NCBI GenBank assembly: GCA_017607445.1
Contig: JAEVHH010000001.1
Location: 6,448,001-6,512,000 of the forward strand
Length of the DNA stretch: 64,000 bases
Source of the DNA: Histoplasma ohiense
Taxonomy: Eukaryota; Ascomycota; Eurotiomycetes; Onygenales; Ajellomycetaceae
Direction: 5' to 3'
A program made the position numbers and the translations under genes. This document shows positions 32,129-45,039 of the stretch, one piece after another (the stretch's first letter is position 1; every line of letters begins with the position of its first letter). The notes below the pieces were generated by a model that saw only the letters and a list, made by a program, of their open reading frames with translations, made no database searches and was not told the origin of the DNA.

Positions 32129-35100
32129 TCAAACTCTTGTAGCAACATTTGATTCTTTCAAATATTCAATTAAAAACTTGTTTTCAGTTTCTGTACTGAA
32201 TAACAGATTCAAATTTAATTGTTCCAATTCAAACTTCTTTCTCAGTTTCAATCTCAATTCTGAATACTTTGCACAAAGTAACAGAAGATGCTCTGGATTT
32301 TCATATAACTGACAATCTAAACATAGACTACTTAAATCATCTCTAAACTTTGTTAAATATGATTTGAAGTAACCATGCCCAAGCTTTAACTGCATTATTG
32401 TAGCAAAAAGTTTCTTTTTACACTTTATTGAACAAGTTTTCCACTTTGGCTTTGTTTCAAATCTGGAGTAATGCACACTTTTTCTTTGCATAAGCCAGAT
32501 ATCTTGCCATTTTTGCAAACATGATTCTCTTATTTTTCTCTTAATAAAAGCCCATGTTACAATTCTTTGAAAGCAGATTTCTAATTCAGTTGCTTTTTTT
32601 GCAGCTCTATCAGCCATTTCATTGTCATATATACCCATGTGAGCAGGCACCCAGTGAAGATGAATAGAACAATTGAATGAGATTTTTCTTTGAATATTTT
32701 GAAGACTTTTCAAAATCAGCTTTAGCATTGACTGTCCACTGCTGATTTTATTACTTTGAAGTCTTTTAAGCCCTGCTTGACTATCAGAGAATATCCAAAT
32801 ATGCTCAAATCTTTTCCATTGTTCAATCTTCATTTCAATCAATTTGAAAGCTCTTGAAATTGCAAATAATTCAGCATTAAAAACTTCTGACTCTTTTCCA
32901 ATTTGTCAAGAATCAAGAATATAGTTTTTATCATTTTCTGAATATGCTATTCCAGCTCCAAGATTGCCTGTTTTCTCACATTTTGAGCCATCAGTGTATA
33001 TAAGAATTGCTTTATTTTTCATTTGTTTCAAAAGCTTTAAATGTTCTTGAGTCTGATCTTCTTTTGAAAGTTGACTAACATTTAAATCAACAAGATTATC
33101 AAGACTTTTCTTTCAAGGAGAGAGATTTTCAATAGCTATTCTCTCTACATTTAAACTAGAGAAACAGTTCTTAACCATTGAGCAAATTCTAAATAGCTGA
33201 GATGGTATTCTTCTTCTTTGTAAAGAACTTGAATTTTCAGATAAATCAGTTTCATTCCAATCAAGATAAAGTTCCCAATCTAATTCTAATCCATTTGATT
33301 CATTTGGAAAAGAACTTGAAACTCTCTTTCTAATAGAATGATGTGAATATAGCTTCATAATTCTGAGAGCATAATTCATACAGATTTTATCAAATCTCAC
33401 TTGTGGTGGAGAAATAGAGGCTTCAATTTCCATAGCTTTAATTGGAGTAGTTTTGAATACTCCTAAGATCTTTCTTAAAGCTAAGTTTTGAAGTTTTTGA
33501 AATCTTTCTATAAAGTGTTTTTGACCTCTCCACCACACCTGAACTGCATAATCTGAAACAGAGGTCACACAGGCAATATATAATTGTCTCATTGCTTGAA
33601 ATGTCAGACCTCTTTCAGTATTTGAAAGTCTCAATATACTGTTTAAAATTCTTTCAGCATTTGCAGTTTTTATTTGCACATGAGATTTAAAATTCAATTG
33701 AGAATCTAACCAAACACCAAGCCATCTAACTGAGTTTTTAGGTTTAATTGAATGATTTAAAAGCTTAACTTCAGTATCTTTTTCTCTGAAATTTGGATAA
33801 AAGTGAATTAATTCAGTTTTATCCATATCAAAACAATGTTTTTTGATTTTGCTTTTTCAATCATTTCAGTTGCTGCTTGCTCAATCAAATTGCAGTTATT
33901 CACAATTGATTCTGAGCTTACAACTAGGCCTAAATCATCCACATAGCTTGGAGTTCTCACCATAATTGCCATTTGTCTATCAATAAATAGAAACTTGACA
34001 AATATAGCAAACAAAATGGGTGAGACTGGGGAACCCTGAGGAACTCCTATCTCAATATCTGTTATATCTTGTCTCATTCCATCAAAAAGCAACTGGACAG
34101 TTCTTTTTGACATGAAACAGATAACCCACTTAATGAGAGACTTTGGCATTCTCAGTTCTATCAAAGTATTGATCATTTGAGAAAGTGAAACACAATCAAA
34201 TGCACCTTTTATATCAATAAACATTGCAGTTGTAACCATTTTTTCATTCTTTGCAAGTTGAATATCATGAACTACAGAGAGAACTGCATCAATTGCTGAG
34301 TTTTGCTTTCTACTTCCCATTTGATCATCATATAATAGATCAGTAGTAGCAGATAGAAAAGACAATCTAGTGGCAATTATCTTTTCCAGAACTTTTCCCA
34401 GGCAATTCAGCAGAGATATCACTCTATAAGATTTAGGAATAGTTGGTTTTCTATTGGGTTTTGAAAGAATAACTCCAACAGCATGCCTCCAGCACTTAGG
34501 ATGATACCCATATTTCAAAAGATTTGAGAATAATTCAAAGAGCTCATCTTTTAGTACTGAATAAAGCTCTTGAATTATTAAATGATTTATAGTATCAGCT
34601 TCTGCTGCTGTGACCTTTGAAGATGAAAAAATAGCTGTCTTTAATTCATCTTCAGTTAAGTCAGGCCATTCCCATTTCTTATCATGTTCATATTCATTAT
34701 CTTCTTGCAAAGAACAAATCTCAGTTGAATTATTTGATGATGGAAATAATATTCTCATAAAAGCTTGACATTTATCTTCAAATGAGCTAGCTATAACTTC
34801 CTCATTCTGGAAATTATAAGTTAATGTTGGTAGCTTAGACATTGTTTTTGACTTAGTATATCTAAAAGCTTTGAAGATCTCTTTCCCCTGAGCATTTTCT
34901 AGAAAGTTATTCCAACAATCAGTCTTTGCCTTTTTAATTGTTGAGAAATAATCATTTCTAATATTCTTTAAATACTCAAATGAAACAAGATCTTCTTTCC
35001 AATCTTTTTTAACTCTAGCTAAATGTCTTCTTTTATTTGAAATCTCATCATTCCACCAAGGCTTAGAGAATTCAGAGACTCTTTTCAATGGAATATATTT

Positions 35101-36048
35101 CTTTATACTTGAAAGAATAATCTCAGTGATTAAATTTGCTCTGTCTTCAAGCATTTTATCTGTAAGATTTGTATCTGATTTCCAATAAAGAGTTTCTCTA
35201 TTCTCTAATTTCAACTTTTCAATCATTCTTTTCACTTCTGTCCACTGAGCTTTTTCAAAGTTGTATTGATTTGAATATAATGGGTTTTGAACTGTTTGAT
35301 TACTATCCAATTCCATATCAACTTGAATTATTTCATGTCCAGTGGCAGCACCATTTGTTTCATTTGAGTCAACATACCAATTAAAATGTTTATTCTCATA
35401 TAGATTCTTAGAGAAAAAACATAGATCTATAATTGACTTCTGTCTCAAACCTGGCTTGTGAAAAGTGGGAACATCTTGCTCATTTATCAACTCTAGTTTG
35501 TTTAAAAGTGCCCATTCAACTAGTTTTTCAGCTCTAATTGATTGAGTTCTTTCTGAATTCCACCAAGAGTGATGAGCATTGAAATCCCCCATGATTATTG
35601 AATTCTTTTCTGGTTTCAACTGCATTAAACATCTATCAAATGTCCAAGTTCTATTGTTTTCTCTCAGTGATCTTTCATTGTAGATATTGACTAATTGAAT
35701 ATTTTCAAACTGTTTTTTCATATCCACAATGTCACCAACAAGAATATCAGAGTCAGATATCAAATCATATCTCAGATTGAATTGAAATCTAGAATTCTTT
35801 CTAGCATAAATTGCCACTCTAACTCTAATATCTGTTTTCTCTGGTAGAAAACAATAGTATGCTGGATGAGATACACTATACATTTGATCAGCATCAAGTC
35901 TGGGTTCTTGAATAAGAACAAAGTCTGCTTTTTGCTCATAGCCAATTTGTAAACAGGAATAAAGACATGGATTTATTCTGTCCACATTATTTTGAATAAA
36001 TTTGATTTTTGTAGAACTTTTAACATTTTTTTGATGTTTTTCCTGCAT
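32129..36048 (-). pseudogene. LINE1a ORF2: APE endonuclease, reverse transcriptase, RNase H
   Basis: About 1300 codons from ATG 36048. Endonuclease residues 20-250: IQEPR and MGDFNAHHSWW, then SIIDLCF. RT from about residue 480: ISLLNCLGKVLEK, FIDIKGAFDCVS, GVPQGSPVSPILF and the Y-V-D-D box at 33934-33945. RNase H at the end: IYTDGSK, FSDSQAGL, VPAHMGIYDNEMADRAAK. A one-base deletion near 33830 (atcaaaacaat, versus five A's in LINE1c at 63585-63600) shifts the frame between 33826 and 33808. There is one TGA after ENLSP (33112-33110) and one TGA at a tryptophan (LDS-W-QIG). Otherwise it is intact. A C-terminal CCHC-like C-x2-C-x5-H-x4-C (about 32320-32280) is present. Confidence 0.93.
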
Positions 36049-36121
36049 TATATAAGACTGTTGAATGGTTTTTTATCTTTATTCAGAGTCAGATAATAGA
36101 CTAAATCTATTATTCACAACT

Positions 36122-37614
36122 TCAACAGCTATCATATCTTGCATATGTGTATCTCTCATTTGTGTTTGAATGGGAGTCTTTGATGACTTTTGTACTTTCA
36201 TTTTTGTTTTTCAGGAGATTCAGATACAACAGAATTAGAGATCTGAGAATTTCTTCTTTTTGACTGCCACTATTTTTCATATTAGCAGAGACAGAAGTAT
36301 CAGTTTGTATTACTGATTTTACTGATTTTCCTGACTTAGGAGCAAACACACATTCTTTCGAATTTGCAAAATGAGGCTCTTTGCAATTGGCACATTTTGC
36401 AACAGACTTAGAGTGCTCACATATAACTCCTTTTTTTAAACAAAATTGACAACTGTGTTCAGCAGTTTTGTGAGATTGAGCACAAATTTGACATTTCACA
36501 TTTCTTCTACAGAGGTTTGCAAAATGACCATATTTCGACAATTTGAACATTGAGTGTGAGCTTTTAAATTTTCTCTTGTATCTTTAAACTCATATGTTCT
36601 CATTCTCATACCAGCAATTCTTACAAATGAGATTTTAGATTGTTCAAATGAATCAGTTATAATTAAAACTGAAGCATTTTGTCTGTTTTCTCTTTGTTCC
36701 TCATTATTCAACCAAATTGGTAATTTTTTTAATTTGATTGAATTAAAATCTTCAATCTCATGTTGAAGCTGAACCAGCCCATCATCATGATTGAAGATTG
36801 CTGTTGGTATGTCATGAAGAACAAATTTTCCCCATTTCTCATCTCTTTCCACTGAAATTTCAGTTTTCAAGAGAGATTCTATCACTGGTGCCCAAATATG
36901 TTGATTTTGCACCAGGAAGTTGGAGTTGAACTCAGGCATGGTTGTCAGAATTATAGAATTACCCAGAAAAGAGCTTTCAACTGATGCTACAACTGATTTG
37001 TATATTTCAGTTTCAGATATAGAGTTCAATGCATGATTAATCTCATTTCTCATTTGAAAAATAAGACTTGCATTTGACAGCATTTTTTGCTCAAAAACTT
37101 TTTTGTTAAAGATTTTAACAATCAGTCTTTGAGCTTTTGATTGAAGAAGTCTTTCTTCTTTCAGCTCTTTTCTTGGTTTTTCTAATTTTTGTGCACTCAA
37201 AGTATCAGGATTTTTTGTAGCCTGATTCAGAGCTCTTTTCTCAATAGATGTGTTTTTCTTTGAAGAGTAAGAGGAGGAAAGTGTGGAGGAAACTGCTGCA
37301 GCCTGAGCATAAGTTTTTGTTTCTATTTTTTGCTCAGATTTTTGAAAAGGATTTAACATTTTAGTTTCAAAGACTTTCTCAAGTTTTGAAGAGATTCCTA
37401 GTTTGTATTTGAGAATCTCATTCAACTGTCTTGCTTGAATCAAAAGTATCTGAAGCACTTCAGTATCCTTTTCCTCCATGCATTGATTTTTCAAAAACTT
37501 AGCAGCTTTTTCAAGATTCTCAACCTCTTGCATCTGATCTTGATATTTCTTTTTTCTTTTCTTTAGAAACTCAATTTCAGGAATCTCTTCAGAAAACACA
37601 TCTCTCTTCATCAT
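36122..37614 (-). pseudogene. LINE1a ORF1: coiled coil plus zinc knuckles, one frameshift
   Basis: The gag-like RNA-binding ORF1 product. The start at 37614 is supported by LINE1b, whose ORF1 (61111) begins with an equivalent MIEKDDFSEEI. Residues 10-75 are a charged coiled-coil-like helix (FLKKRKKKYQDQMQEVENL). Residues 150-330 match no domain I can name. The end has three zinc knuckles: C-x2-C-x4-H-x4-C spanning the frameshift (about 36550-36510), then CQICAQSHKTAEHSC and CANCKEPHFANSKEC. The frame shift between 36550 and 36496 falls in the first knuckle; restoring one frame would give a protein of about 500 residues. It lies 73 bp upstream of ORF2. Confidence 0.88.
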
Positions 37615-38930
37615 ATTGATAGATACAGATGATTTGATTGTGTTTCAGTCTATTTTTCCTACTAGTAATAGTAACTAGATCAAGTTTTTCAAGAGAACTT
37701 AACAAACTGAAACTGATTTTTAAAGATAAATCAGTTAAATCTTCACAAATTGAGTGCTACAAATATAAGGAAGGGGAGAACTAATGACTTCAATTTGAAT
37801 AAGTCAAGATTGAAGTATCAGTTTTTGATAGAAAAACTGATAAAAAAGACTCAGCTTTTTGAAGAGAAGCTGTTAAAACTAGCTATTTATATTCTTTACT
37901 GTAAAAATTTCCCCACACAACAAGTGTGCAGCTCAATTAACTCAGCAGAGGTATATAAAAGCAAATTAACAAGTATTAATGAAAGCTCTTCAGCCACTAA
38001 ACAAAGTTAAAGAAATATGACTTTGGGCAAGACTTCACTGTTTTATTAACTCAGAGCTAAAACAGTGAAAACACTCTATCTCTTTCAAACTTTGTCTTTT
38101 TCTTAATTAAAAAGCTTCTCAAAGTTTCTGCTTAAACTAGGCCCCACCTCAGTTTAAGATTATATTCCTGAAATATCAAAAGCTTTCAATACTAAATGAA
38201 TTCCTTTTCATTCAAATTGAACCACTTTATTTTACTGAATAGCTCTCAATAAGTTGAATATTGAGTTTCCAAAGAAATGAGTATGCAAATGAAGAATCAA
38301 CAGGCTAAACCTGTACTTTTTTCCTTTATAATAGATTATATATATATAAATATATATACAAACTACTTGCAGGGACCAAGCTATCTTTCAAACACTGAAA
38401 TTTCCACTTTTATTCTATGTTTATATCAATGGAGGGGTTATTCGGAGGGATTCGATGAGGGATTCGAGGGACGATGGATTCGAATTGATGGGGTATGCAC
38501 TAGTCAATTGTGCCGAGGTATCTTTTTGTTACTTGGCAGGCACGTGTGGCTGGGAGGTACTCAGGGGGGACTTGGCACGGGTGCATTGGAACACAAAAAT
38601 CGATCAGAGTTTTCTCAAACAGAGAATCAAGAATAACTCAAGCAACTGCAGACCAAATTGAATAAGATTTTAATAGATTATCAATTTAAGATAGATCTAT
38701 CTGTGATCAAAATCTGAGTTGATTTGACCCAGTATTGATGAAGTAATTTGATGAACTGTTGAAGATCCGCCCAAGTAGATGCCAAAACACTATTCATCAA
38801 ATATCTCCCTCAAAACTTCATCAAATCTTTTCAAATTTTCAGCAGTTACTGACGGAGGCAGTAGGAATTGATTGAGGGTACTCGCGTTGTCTAATTCGAA
38901 GAATTGGGCTCGTTCGGGGTTTTGCTCGTC
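37615..38930 (-). promoter_or_regulatory. LINE1a 5' UTR
   Basis: 1316 bp upstream of ORF1. It is A/T-rich near ORF1, with TATA-type words at 38337-38360 (tatatatataaatatata) and a GC-richer, CpG-containing block at about 38430-38600 and at the very 5' end (cgttcggggttttgctcg). No further gene is seen on the LINE strand. It presumably holds the internal promoter. The 5' end is set by the 15-bp target duplication at 38931. Confidence 0.7.
38455..38661 (+). other. Antisense 68-codon frame in the LINE1a 5' UTR
   Basis: It starts MRDSRDDGF and is shared with LINE1b (28405-28199, minus), differing at roughly eight residues. A second overlapping antisense frame (38277-38636) is also shared over its first 65 codons. 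Both copies come from one ancestor, so shared openness is weak evidence of coding. Confidence 0.3.
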
Positions 38931-38945
38931 CTCTGTTTCTCTGAT

Positions 38946-40748
38946 AGACTATAAAGTTATAGCTCATTCATCTACTGTTGTCAAGAATCTGTTCTGATTC
39001 ATCTGAGAAAACATATAGATCTGTTGAAGATTGACTTTCTCATTATTTCTTGAATATCTGAGCAGTATTCTTTTTATCTACATCCTCTGTGGAATCTGTT
39101 CTGCATCTTTCTGAGTAGTGTGGAATGACAAGTGTGGATCTATTGACTGCAGACAACAGTGTCTTCAACCTCTGAATTTTGATCTTCAGATGCTGCTGAG
39201 TTTCAGCCTTTCTTTCATATGTGATCATTGAGAGAGTTATTTATGAAGTCAGTGAGTGTCTCTCATTCATCATCTGAAGTCTTGTTGTGAAATATATTTT
39301 GATCTTCTTCAGAGCTATCATTGCTGATGAGAGCTCAGCATTCTGATATAGAGTTGCAACAGATGTTGTACAGAAAACTGAAAGAACTTTTCTGACTGTT
39401 ATAGTAAGCATCTTCTCAACTGTTCTCATATATTATCTCAGATGAGAGCTGATCTTCTCATTTCTGTCTGTGTGTTTTGCTGACTGCATGCAACTGCTGT
39501 ATCAGATCTCTGTGTTATAGAGCAGTAAGAAAATTATATAGATAATGACTGTCTTTCACAGAGCATCTGCTGAGAGTTCATTTCTGATCTTTTCTAGACT
39601 TCAGATGTGCTGAGTCACAGCTCTTATCTTTTTTATCTGAGTAGAGATATATGATCTTCAGATAAGTCTTCTGTCAAAGTGTATACTCAGTCAGTGAAGT
39701 ACTGACTTCTGTTCAGCTGAGACAGTGACAGAGTGTATGATCAGATTCTCTGACACAATCACTGATGATATTTTATTATATCACTTTTTTGTGAGATGAA
39801 TTATCTCAAGTTTCTCTGATGTGAAGATCATCTTGTTTGTCTTCTATCATCTCAGAATACTCTGTATATCATGACTGAGAAGAGTAGTATTACTGTCAAG
39901 CAAGTGCATAGTCTATCAAGTATTCAGATCATCTGTATAGTCAAAACACAATTTCAGATTCTGCCACAGCAGCTCTGTCAGATACAGAAGAAACAGTATT
40001 GATGACAGAGAAGATCTCTGTAATGTGTCATATTGTATCTGATATACTGCTGTGATGATCCTCTTCAGCTGAATCTGAGCTCTGCATTCAGTGAGAAAGC
40101 TGTCAATGAGTTGTAGCAGCTTATACAGTCATCTCTATTATGTCATCTGCTGAAGCAGCTGTCTGCACAGCACAGCATCAAAGACACTCTGTACATTCAT
40201 TGTGATCATGAATATCTTCTTGTTTTGTGTGAAGGCTGTCTTCATCTCATGAGTGAAAGCAGCTATCAGATTCATTGCTGATTGTCTGAGCAGTACTTCT
40301 TCATACTGTAAGCTGACTACATCATGAATGAGTGCTGTGTATGTCAGTTGTCTTGCAACAATGTGTTTCAGCTTTTTGAAGATTACTGAGAGAAGAGTAA
40401 TGAATCTTCAGAAGTGAACTGAGTTTCTGTCTCTTTTATCTATTTTGAATATCATTGTCATCTCTGTCAGCTTTCAGATTTGTGGGAAGTGGCAGAGTCA
40501 GAGACAGCAGTTGTATAGCTGCTGTACAAAGAGAGATATATACTGTCAATATACTTTGAGCAGTCACACTGTGATTTCATCTGTGTCTGAAGAGATACTC
40601 TGTACTTCAATGGTGTTGCACTCTATCTTCTCCATCTCAATTCAGAGATCTCAGAGCAGGTTTCCCATGCCACTTCAGTGTTTATCATTCAATGAATTGT
40701 ATTTCAGATCATTGACTGAGTTGTATCACTTCAAAATAACTTGCTGAA
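38946..40748 (-). pseudogene. LINE2 reverse transcriptase, heavily degraded
   Basis: Read on the minus strand: KHIVARQLTYTALIHDVVS near 40370-40310, then MNVQSVFDAVL (normally DVQGAFDAV) near 40200, SSLSSILFLLYLTELLWQN near 39990 (normally GSPLSPILFLLY), and Y-T-D-D at 39928-39939. Stops (TGA/TAA) and substitutions are frequent. The RT thumb and the linker to RNase H run on to the LINE1a insertion site at 38945. The upstream side is interrupted by gypsy C. Confidence 0.83.
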
Positions 40749-40753
40749 GTATC

Positions 40754-41350
40754 TGTAACGGGCGTACTTCGATTAACGATTTGATACTATCCTAATTACA
40801 GATTACAAATTGATTAAGAAAAGAAAGAGAAAAGAAATCAGAAGAAAAGATTGTACAAAGAGGGTTCTTATAGAGGAAAGTTCAGAGTGAAAGAATATCA
40901 GAAGCCACTTCACAGTGAAGTGCAGAGCAGAAGAACATTAAGAGATACATATAAGAATTGTTAGAAGCTACACAAGTATGAAATATGAGATGAAGGAATC
41001 ATTGAGAGCTACACAGAAGAATTATTAGAGACTATGCAAGCATGGAACACAGAGTGAGAGAATGTAAGAAGCTATGCAGAAGAATTGTTAGAGACTATAT
41101 GAGTGTGAAACACAGAGTGAGAGAATGTAAGAAGCTACACAGAAGAATTGTTAGAGACTATATAAGCACAGAGTACAGAGTGAAAGAATGTTAAGAGCTA
41201 CACAGAAGAATTGTTAGAAACTATATGAGTGCAGAGCACAGAGTGGAAGAACATTGAGGATTACACAAAGTCACAACAGTCAGAAACAAGTGGATGCAGA
41301 AGAAGAGTTGATTGTGTAAGTTAATTACTAATGAATGCTAATCTGTCACA
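40754..41350 (-). repeat. 3' LTR of gypsy C (597 bp)
   Basis: On the plus strand it runs from tgtaacgggcgtacttcg to atctgtcaca. It contains about five 63-bp subrepeats of the type agaattgttagagactatatgag. The polypurine tract (plus strand ttatccccctctat, 41351-41364) adjoins it. Confidence 0.94.
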
Positions 41351-41364
41351 TTATCCCCCTCTAT

Positions 41365-44300
41365 CAGAGTGAGTGAGGACTCGTAGATGTTGAGGGCGGT
41401 GGTGTCCTTCAAGATGAATGCAGATTCCCAGGTTGGACAATTGTATTCTACTTATTTGATGAGGTATTCACAGTGGTGGTGATTGGTTCTATTGTCAAGA
41501 ATTGCTTTGATTTCCCATTTGAGTTTGTTGTCTTCTTCTATAATGGTGAGTGGCTGTCAATTGAAGATTCTCTGTGAGAGAAATGGATCCTCGGCCACAG
41601 GTTGGAGCAGGTTCATATGAAAGACATTGTGAATGTCAGATGAGATGTTGAGTTGATAATTGTGTGTGTCTAGCACTTCCTTCACTGTATATTTGATGTG
41701 ATGATAGTTTAGTGTATGTGAGAGGTGGTCTGTTTTTATGTTCTTGAGATTCAGTCAGACTTTATCTTCTATATGATATTGAATTGCAGAACTTCTTCTG
41801 ATGTTCATTTGATTCTCATAATCTTGCTGAATGCTGATCATTGAAGCTTCTGCTCATTCATGAACTTTCTTCAACTTGCTCATGATGTTCTCTGCTGTCT
41901 GTATGAGGCTGTGGGTGTGTGTGGTTTCTCAGAGAGTCTCAGAGAAGTTCAGAATCTCTAAGTTGTATCTGTATAGAAGAAAGAATGAGCTTACATCTGT
42001 TGTAGCAGAATCTCAACTGTTAATTACAATCTCAGTGTGTGGCAGCAGATTGCTTCAGTTGTCTTGTGTATAATTGCAGAACTTATGAAGGATGTTCTTT
42101 ACTGTTTGTATCATTCTCTCAGTAGCTCCATCAGTCTCTGAATGGTATGCTGTTGATAACTTTTGTTCAATTCTTAGTAATTGGCATACACAGGCTCAGA
42201 GTGCACTGATGAATTGACTGCCTCTATCTGACACAATGAATGAAAACAGACTGTGCATACAATAGAACAGACTTCTGACAAAGATGTCTGCAACTACTTC
42301 AGTGTTCATCTTGTCACAGAGCTGTAGTATTACACTTTTGCTGAGTTGATTGACAATGACTAGAATGTTTGTAGAACCTCTGCTTTTGAATAAGAAAACT
42401 GCAAAATCAATAGCTATATCATGTCAAGTTCAGTTGAGAACAGATAGAGGCTTCAGCATCTCTTTTCAGTGTTTATATCATACTGTCACTGAGTCACAGT
42501 GATCACAGTTGTGTACAAACCAGTGTATATCTTTTGATATATCTGATCAGTAGAATTCTTGAGTGATGATATTGTACATGATTTCACATTCTGAGTACTC
42601 AGTCATCAGTGAGTCATGAATTTCTTGCATGATCTGTGTTTATAGAGATTCTGAATTGGGGATCCATTGTCTATCTTGAAAGTGTAAGCAGTTGTCATCA
42701 TCAATTGAACATGCTGAGATATCTGTTCTTGAGTATACATCTGTGGAGAATTGAGGTGCTCTGCTTTGTATGACTTTGACAGTTTGTTGTCAGAATTCAT
42801 CTACTTCTGCTGCTAGTCTTCATTGTTCTTCAAGTGAGGGTTCTTGAGCTTGGGACTGGTTGATATGTATGCAGGGTTTGTCTGATTGTGTAGGACTTTC
42901 TATGATTGTGGGGTCAATTAATCAATGCTCTCAGTGTTTCCATCTGTCATCTAAGTCATCAGATGGTATATCTTGTTCTCAATGAAACAGAGCATCTGCA
43001 AGAGTGTTCTCTACTCCAGATCAATAACAAATTGTGAATGAAAAATGGCTAAGAAACAATGATCAATGCATATGCCTTTTGATGAGCTTATGAGTGGTTG
43101 TGAAGTATTCTAAGTTCTTATGATTGATGACAATTTCAAACTTCTTGACACTCATAAGTTTGAACTTTCATTTCTTGAGACATTGTATGATTGCTAGAAG
43201 CTTCTTGTTGTAGATCTTGTAGTTGCATTCAGCAGATGACATCTTTTTTGAGATGAAGGTACAAGATTGTAGAACACTTTCATTATCATATTGCATTAGT
43301 GCTCCATCTACTACATAATTCAAGATGTCTGTTTCAAGAATCATATGCTTATCTGAATCAAATGATTGCAGCATTGAAGTGTTTGTGAACATACACTTCA
43401 GCTTTTTGAATGCTGTGTCTGCTTCATCAGTTCATTGAAATACAGTGTCTTTTCAGGTCAGATCTGTCAGTGATTGTATGATATTGAAGAAGTCTTTGAT
43501 GAACCTTTGATAGAAGTTGATGAATTCTAGAAAGCTTCTAGTTTCTTTTACTGAGACTGATGTCTCTCAGTTGAGAATTGCTTCCATCTTCTTAGAATCC
43601 ATGTGTACATCTTTTTCAGCTTTGATGATGAATTCTAGATAGGTTATAGACTTGATCTCAAAGTCACATTTGTCAATGTCCATTTGCAGTTCAGCTTTTT
43701 GTAGGTGGTCAAGCATTTGTTGTATGTGCTTACAGTGCTCAGTGAGTGATCCATCAGTGAAGATTAAGATATCATTTATGTATGCTGAGGTGATCTCATT
43801 GAACAGGTCTTGTAGAGCCCAGTTAATGTATTTCTGGAATGTATTCAGAGTGTTTGCTAATTCAAAGAGGGTCACTGTCCATTTGTATAATCTGTAATGT
43901 GTATGAAAGGCAGTTAGTCATTTGTCACCTTCATTAATCCTTATCTTGTAGAAGGCTGCAGAGATGTCAAGTTTCATAAATCATTTTGCTTTTTCTATCT
44001 GTTTGAGTGTTTCATTGATGAGTGAGAGAGGGTATTGATCCTTCTGTGTAATCTTGTTGAGTTCTCAATAGTTGATGCAGAATTGTAAATCTTCTTCTGG
44101 TTTCTTTGCAAACAGTACAGATGCTGCAGTGGGTGAGTTGCTAATATGAATGAAGTCTTTGTCTAATAATTCATTGAGCATTTTTCATAGAATGAGGAGC
44201 TCATTGTGTGACATACTGTAGAGAGAACCTCAGAGCAGTTGCAGGTTCTTATCATCTTTCTTAATGAGCTCAATTGTATGATCTATATCAGGTTCTCAGT

Positions 44301-44916
44301 GAGAGGGAAGCTTTTCAGCTTCTTTCTCATCAAATATGTCTGTGAAGTCTTTGTACAATTCAGATAGTTTCTTGTGTGGTTTCTTGGGATCTTTGAATTC
44401 TAACTTTTCTAATACTTTCTTGATATCTGTCATACTAGCAGTGAACACTTGGATGTTCTTCTTCTCATGTGTTTGATGAGTTAGTAGTTTGTATGCTTCT
44501 GCTGATATCTGGGTGAGATCAGTGGTTCTATCAACATCCTTCTTGTAAACACAGTCACCTTCTGGGAAAATAAGGCAGTGATTGTGTGCATTCAACAAGG
44601 TTTCAAATTCTGTGAGTCATGATAGGCTGAGTATTAGATTGTACTCAAGGTCTTGTATTTTGTATGTGTATATGTTCTTTTTCTCATGTCCTTCTACATT
44701 GACATTAAATCTTACCATGTTGTAGGAGGCGGATCCTCTGAAGCTGTCAAATCCACTGAGCTTATATGATTTGAGAAAGAGAATATACTGAAGCTTATGC
44801 TTCTCAATCAGCTGAGTGTCTATAAGAGTGTAGTGAAGGAAACCACTGTCTATCATTGCTTGTATATTGACTAAGTTATTTACAATAACAGAGATCATGA
44901 TTGTGTCTGCTTGCAT
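41365..44916 (-). pseudogene. Gypsy C pol: protease, RT, RNase H, integrase, chromodomain
   Basis: On the minus strand: protease 44916-44617 with A-M-I-D-S-G near residue 22; linker 44598-44296 ending in a lysine/glutamate-rich stretch; RT about 44180-43480 with the active-site box changed to Y-I-N-D (43771-43782); RNase H about 43440-43080 (ETDILNYVVDGAL); integrase about 42600-41890 with a zinc-binding H/C region near 42520; chromodomain near 41560-41420. Open pieces are 43875-43567, 43392-43168 and 42800-42606. Scattered TGA codons at tryptophan and arginine sites prevent expression of a full product. The missing first catalytic Asp also argues that this copy is dead. Confidence 0.9.
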
Positions 44917-45039
44917 CTTCTGCTCAAATCTTCAGCTAGCTTTCTGCTTCTTGAGCTCTCATCTGTGTTTTAGAGTGAGAGCTCATCTTTTCTCTGTTCT
45001 TGCCTATCCACAGACAATGCAGTGTTTACACATGTGAGG

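Larger units (their letters stand above)
31670..38930 (-). mobile_element. LINE1a (Tad-like LINE), full length, 7261 bp
   Basis: It is flanked by a 15-bp duplication, ctctgtttctctgat (31655-31669 and 38931-38945), inside LINE2. Read on the minus strand: 5' UTR (38930-37615), ORF1 (37614-36122), ORF2 (36048-32129), 3' UTR (32128-31685) and an (AAT)n tail. It is far less decayed than the gypsy copies, with only a few stops and two frameshifts, so it is one of the youngest insertions. Confidence 0.95.
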
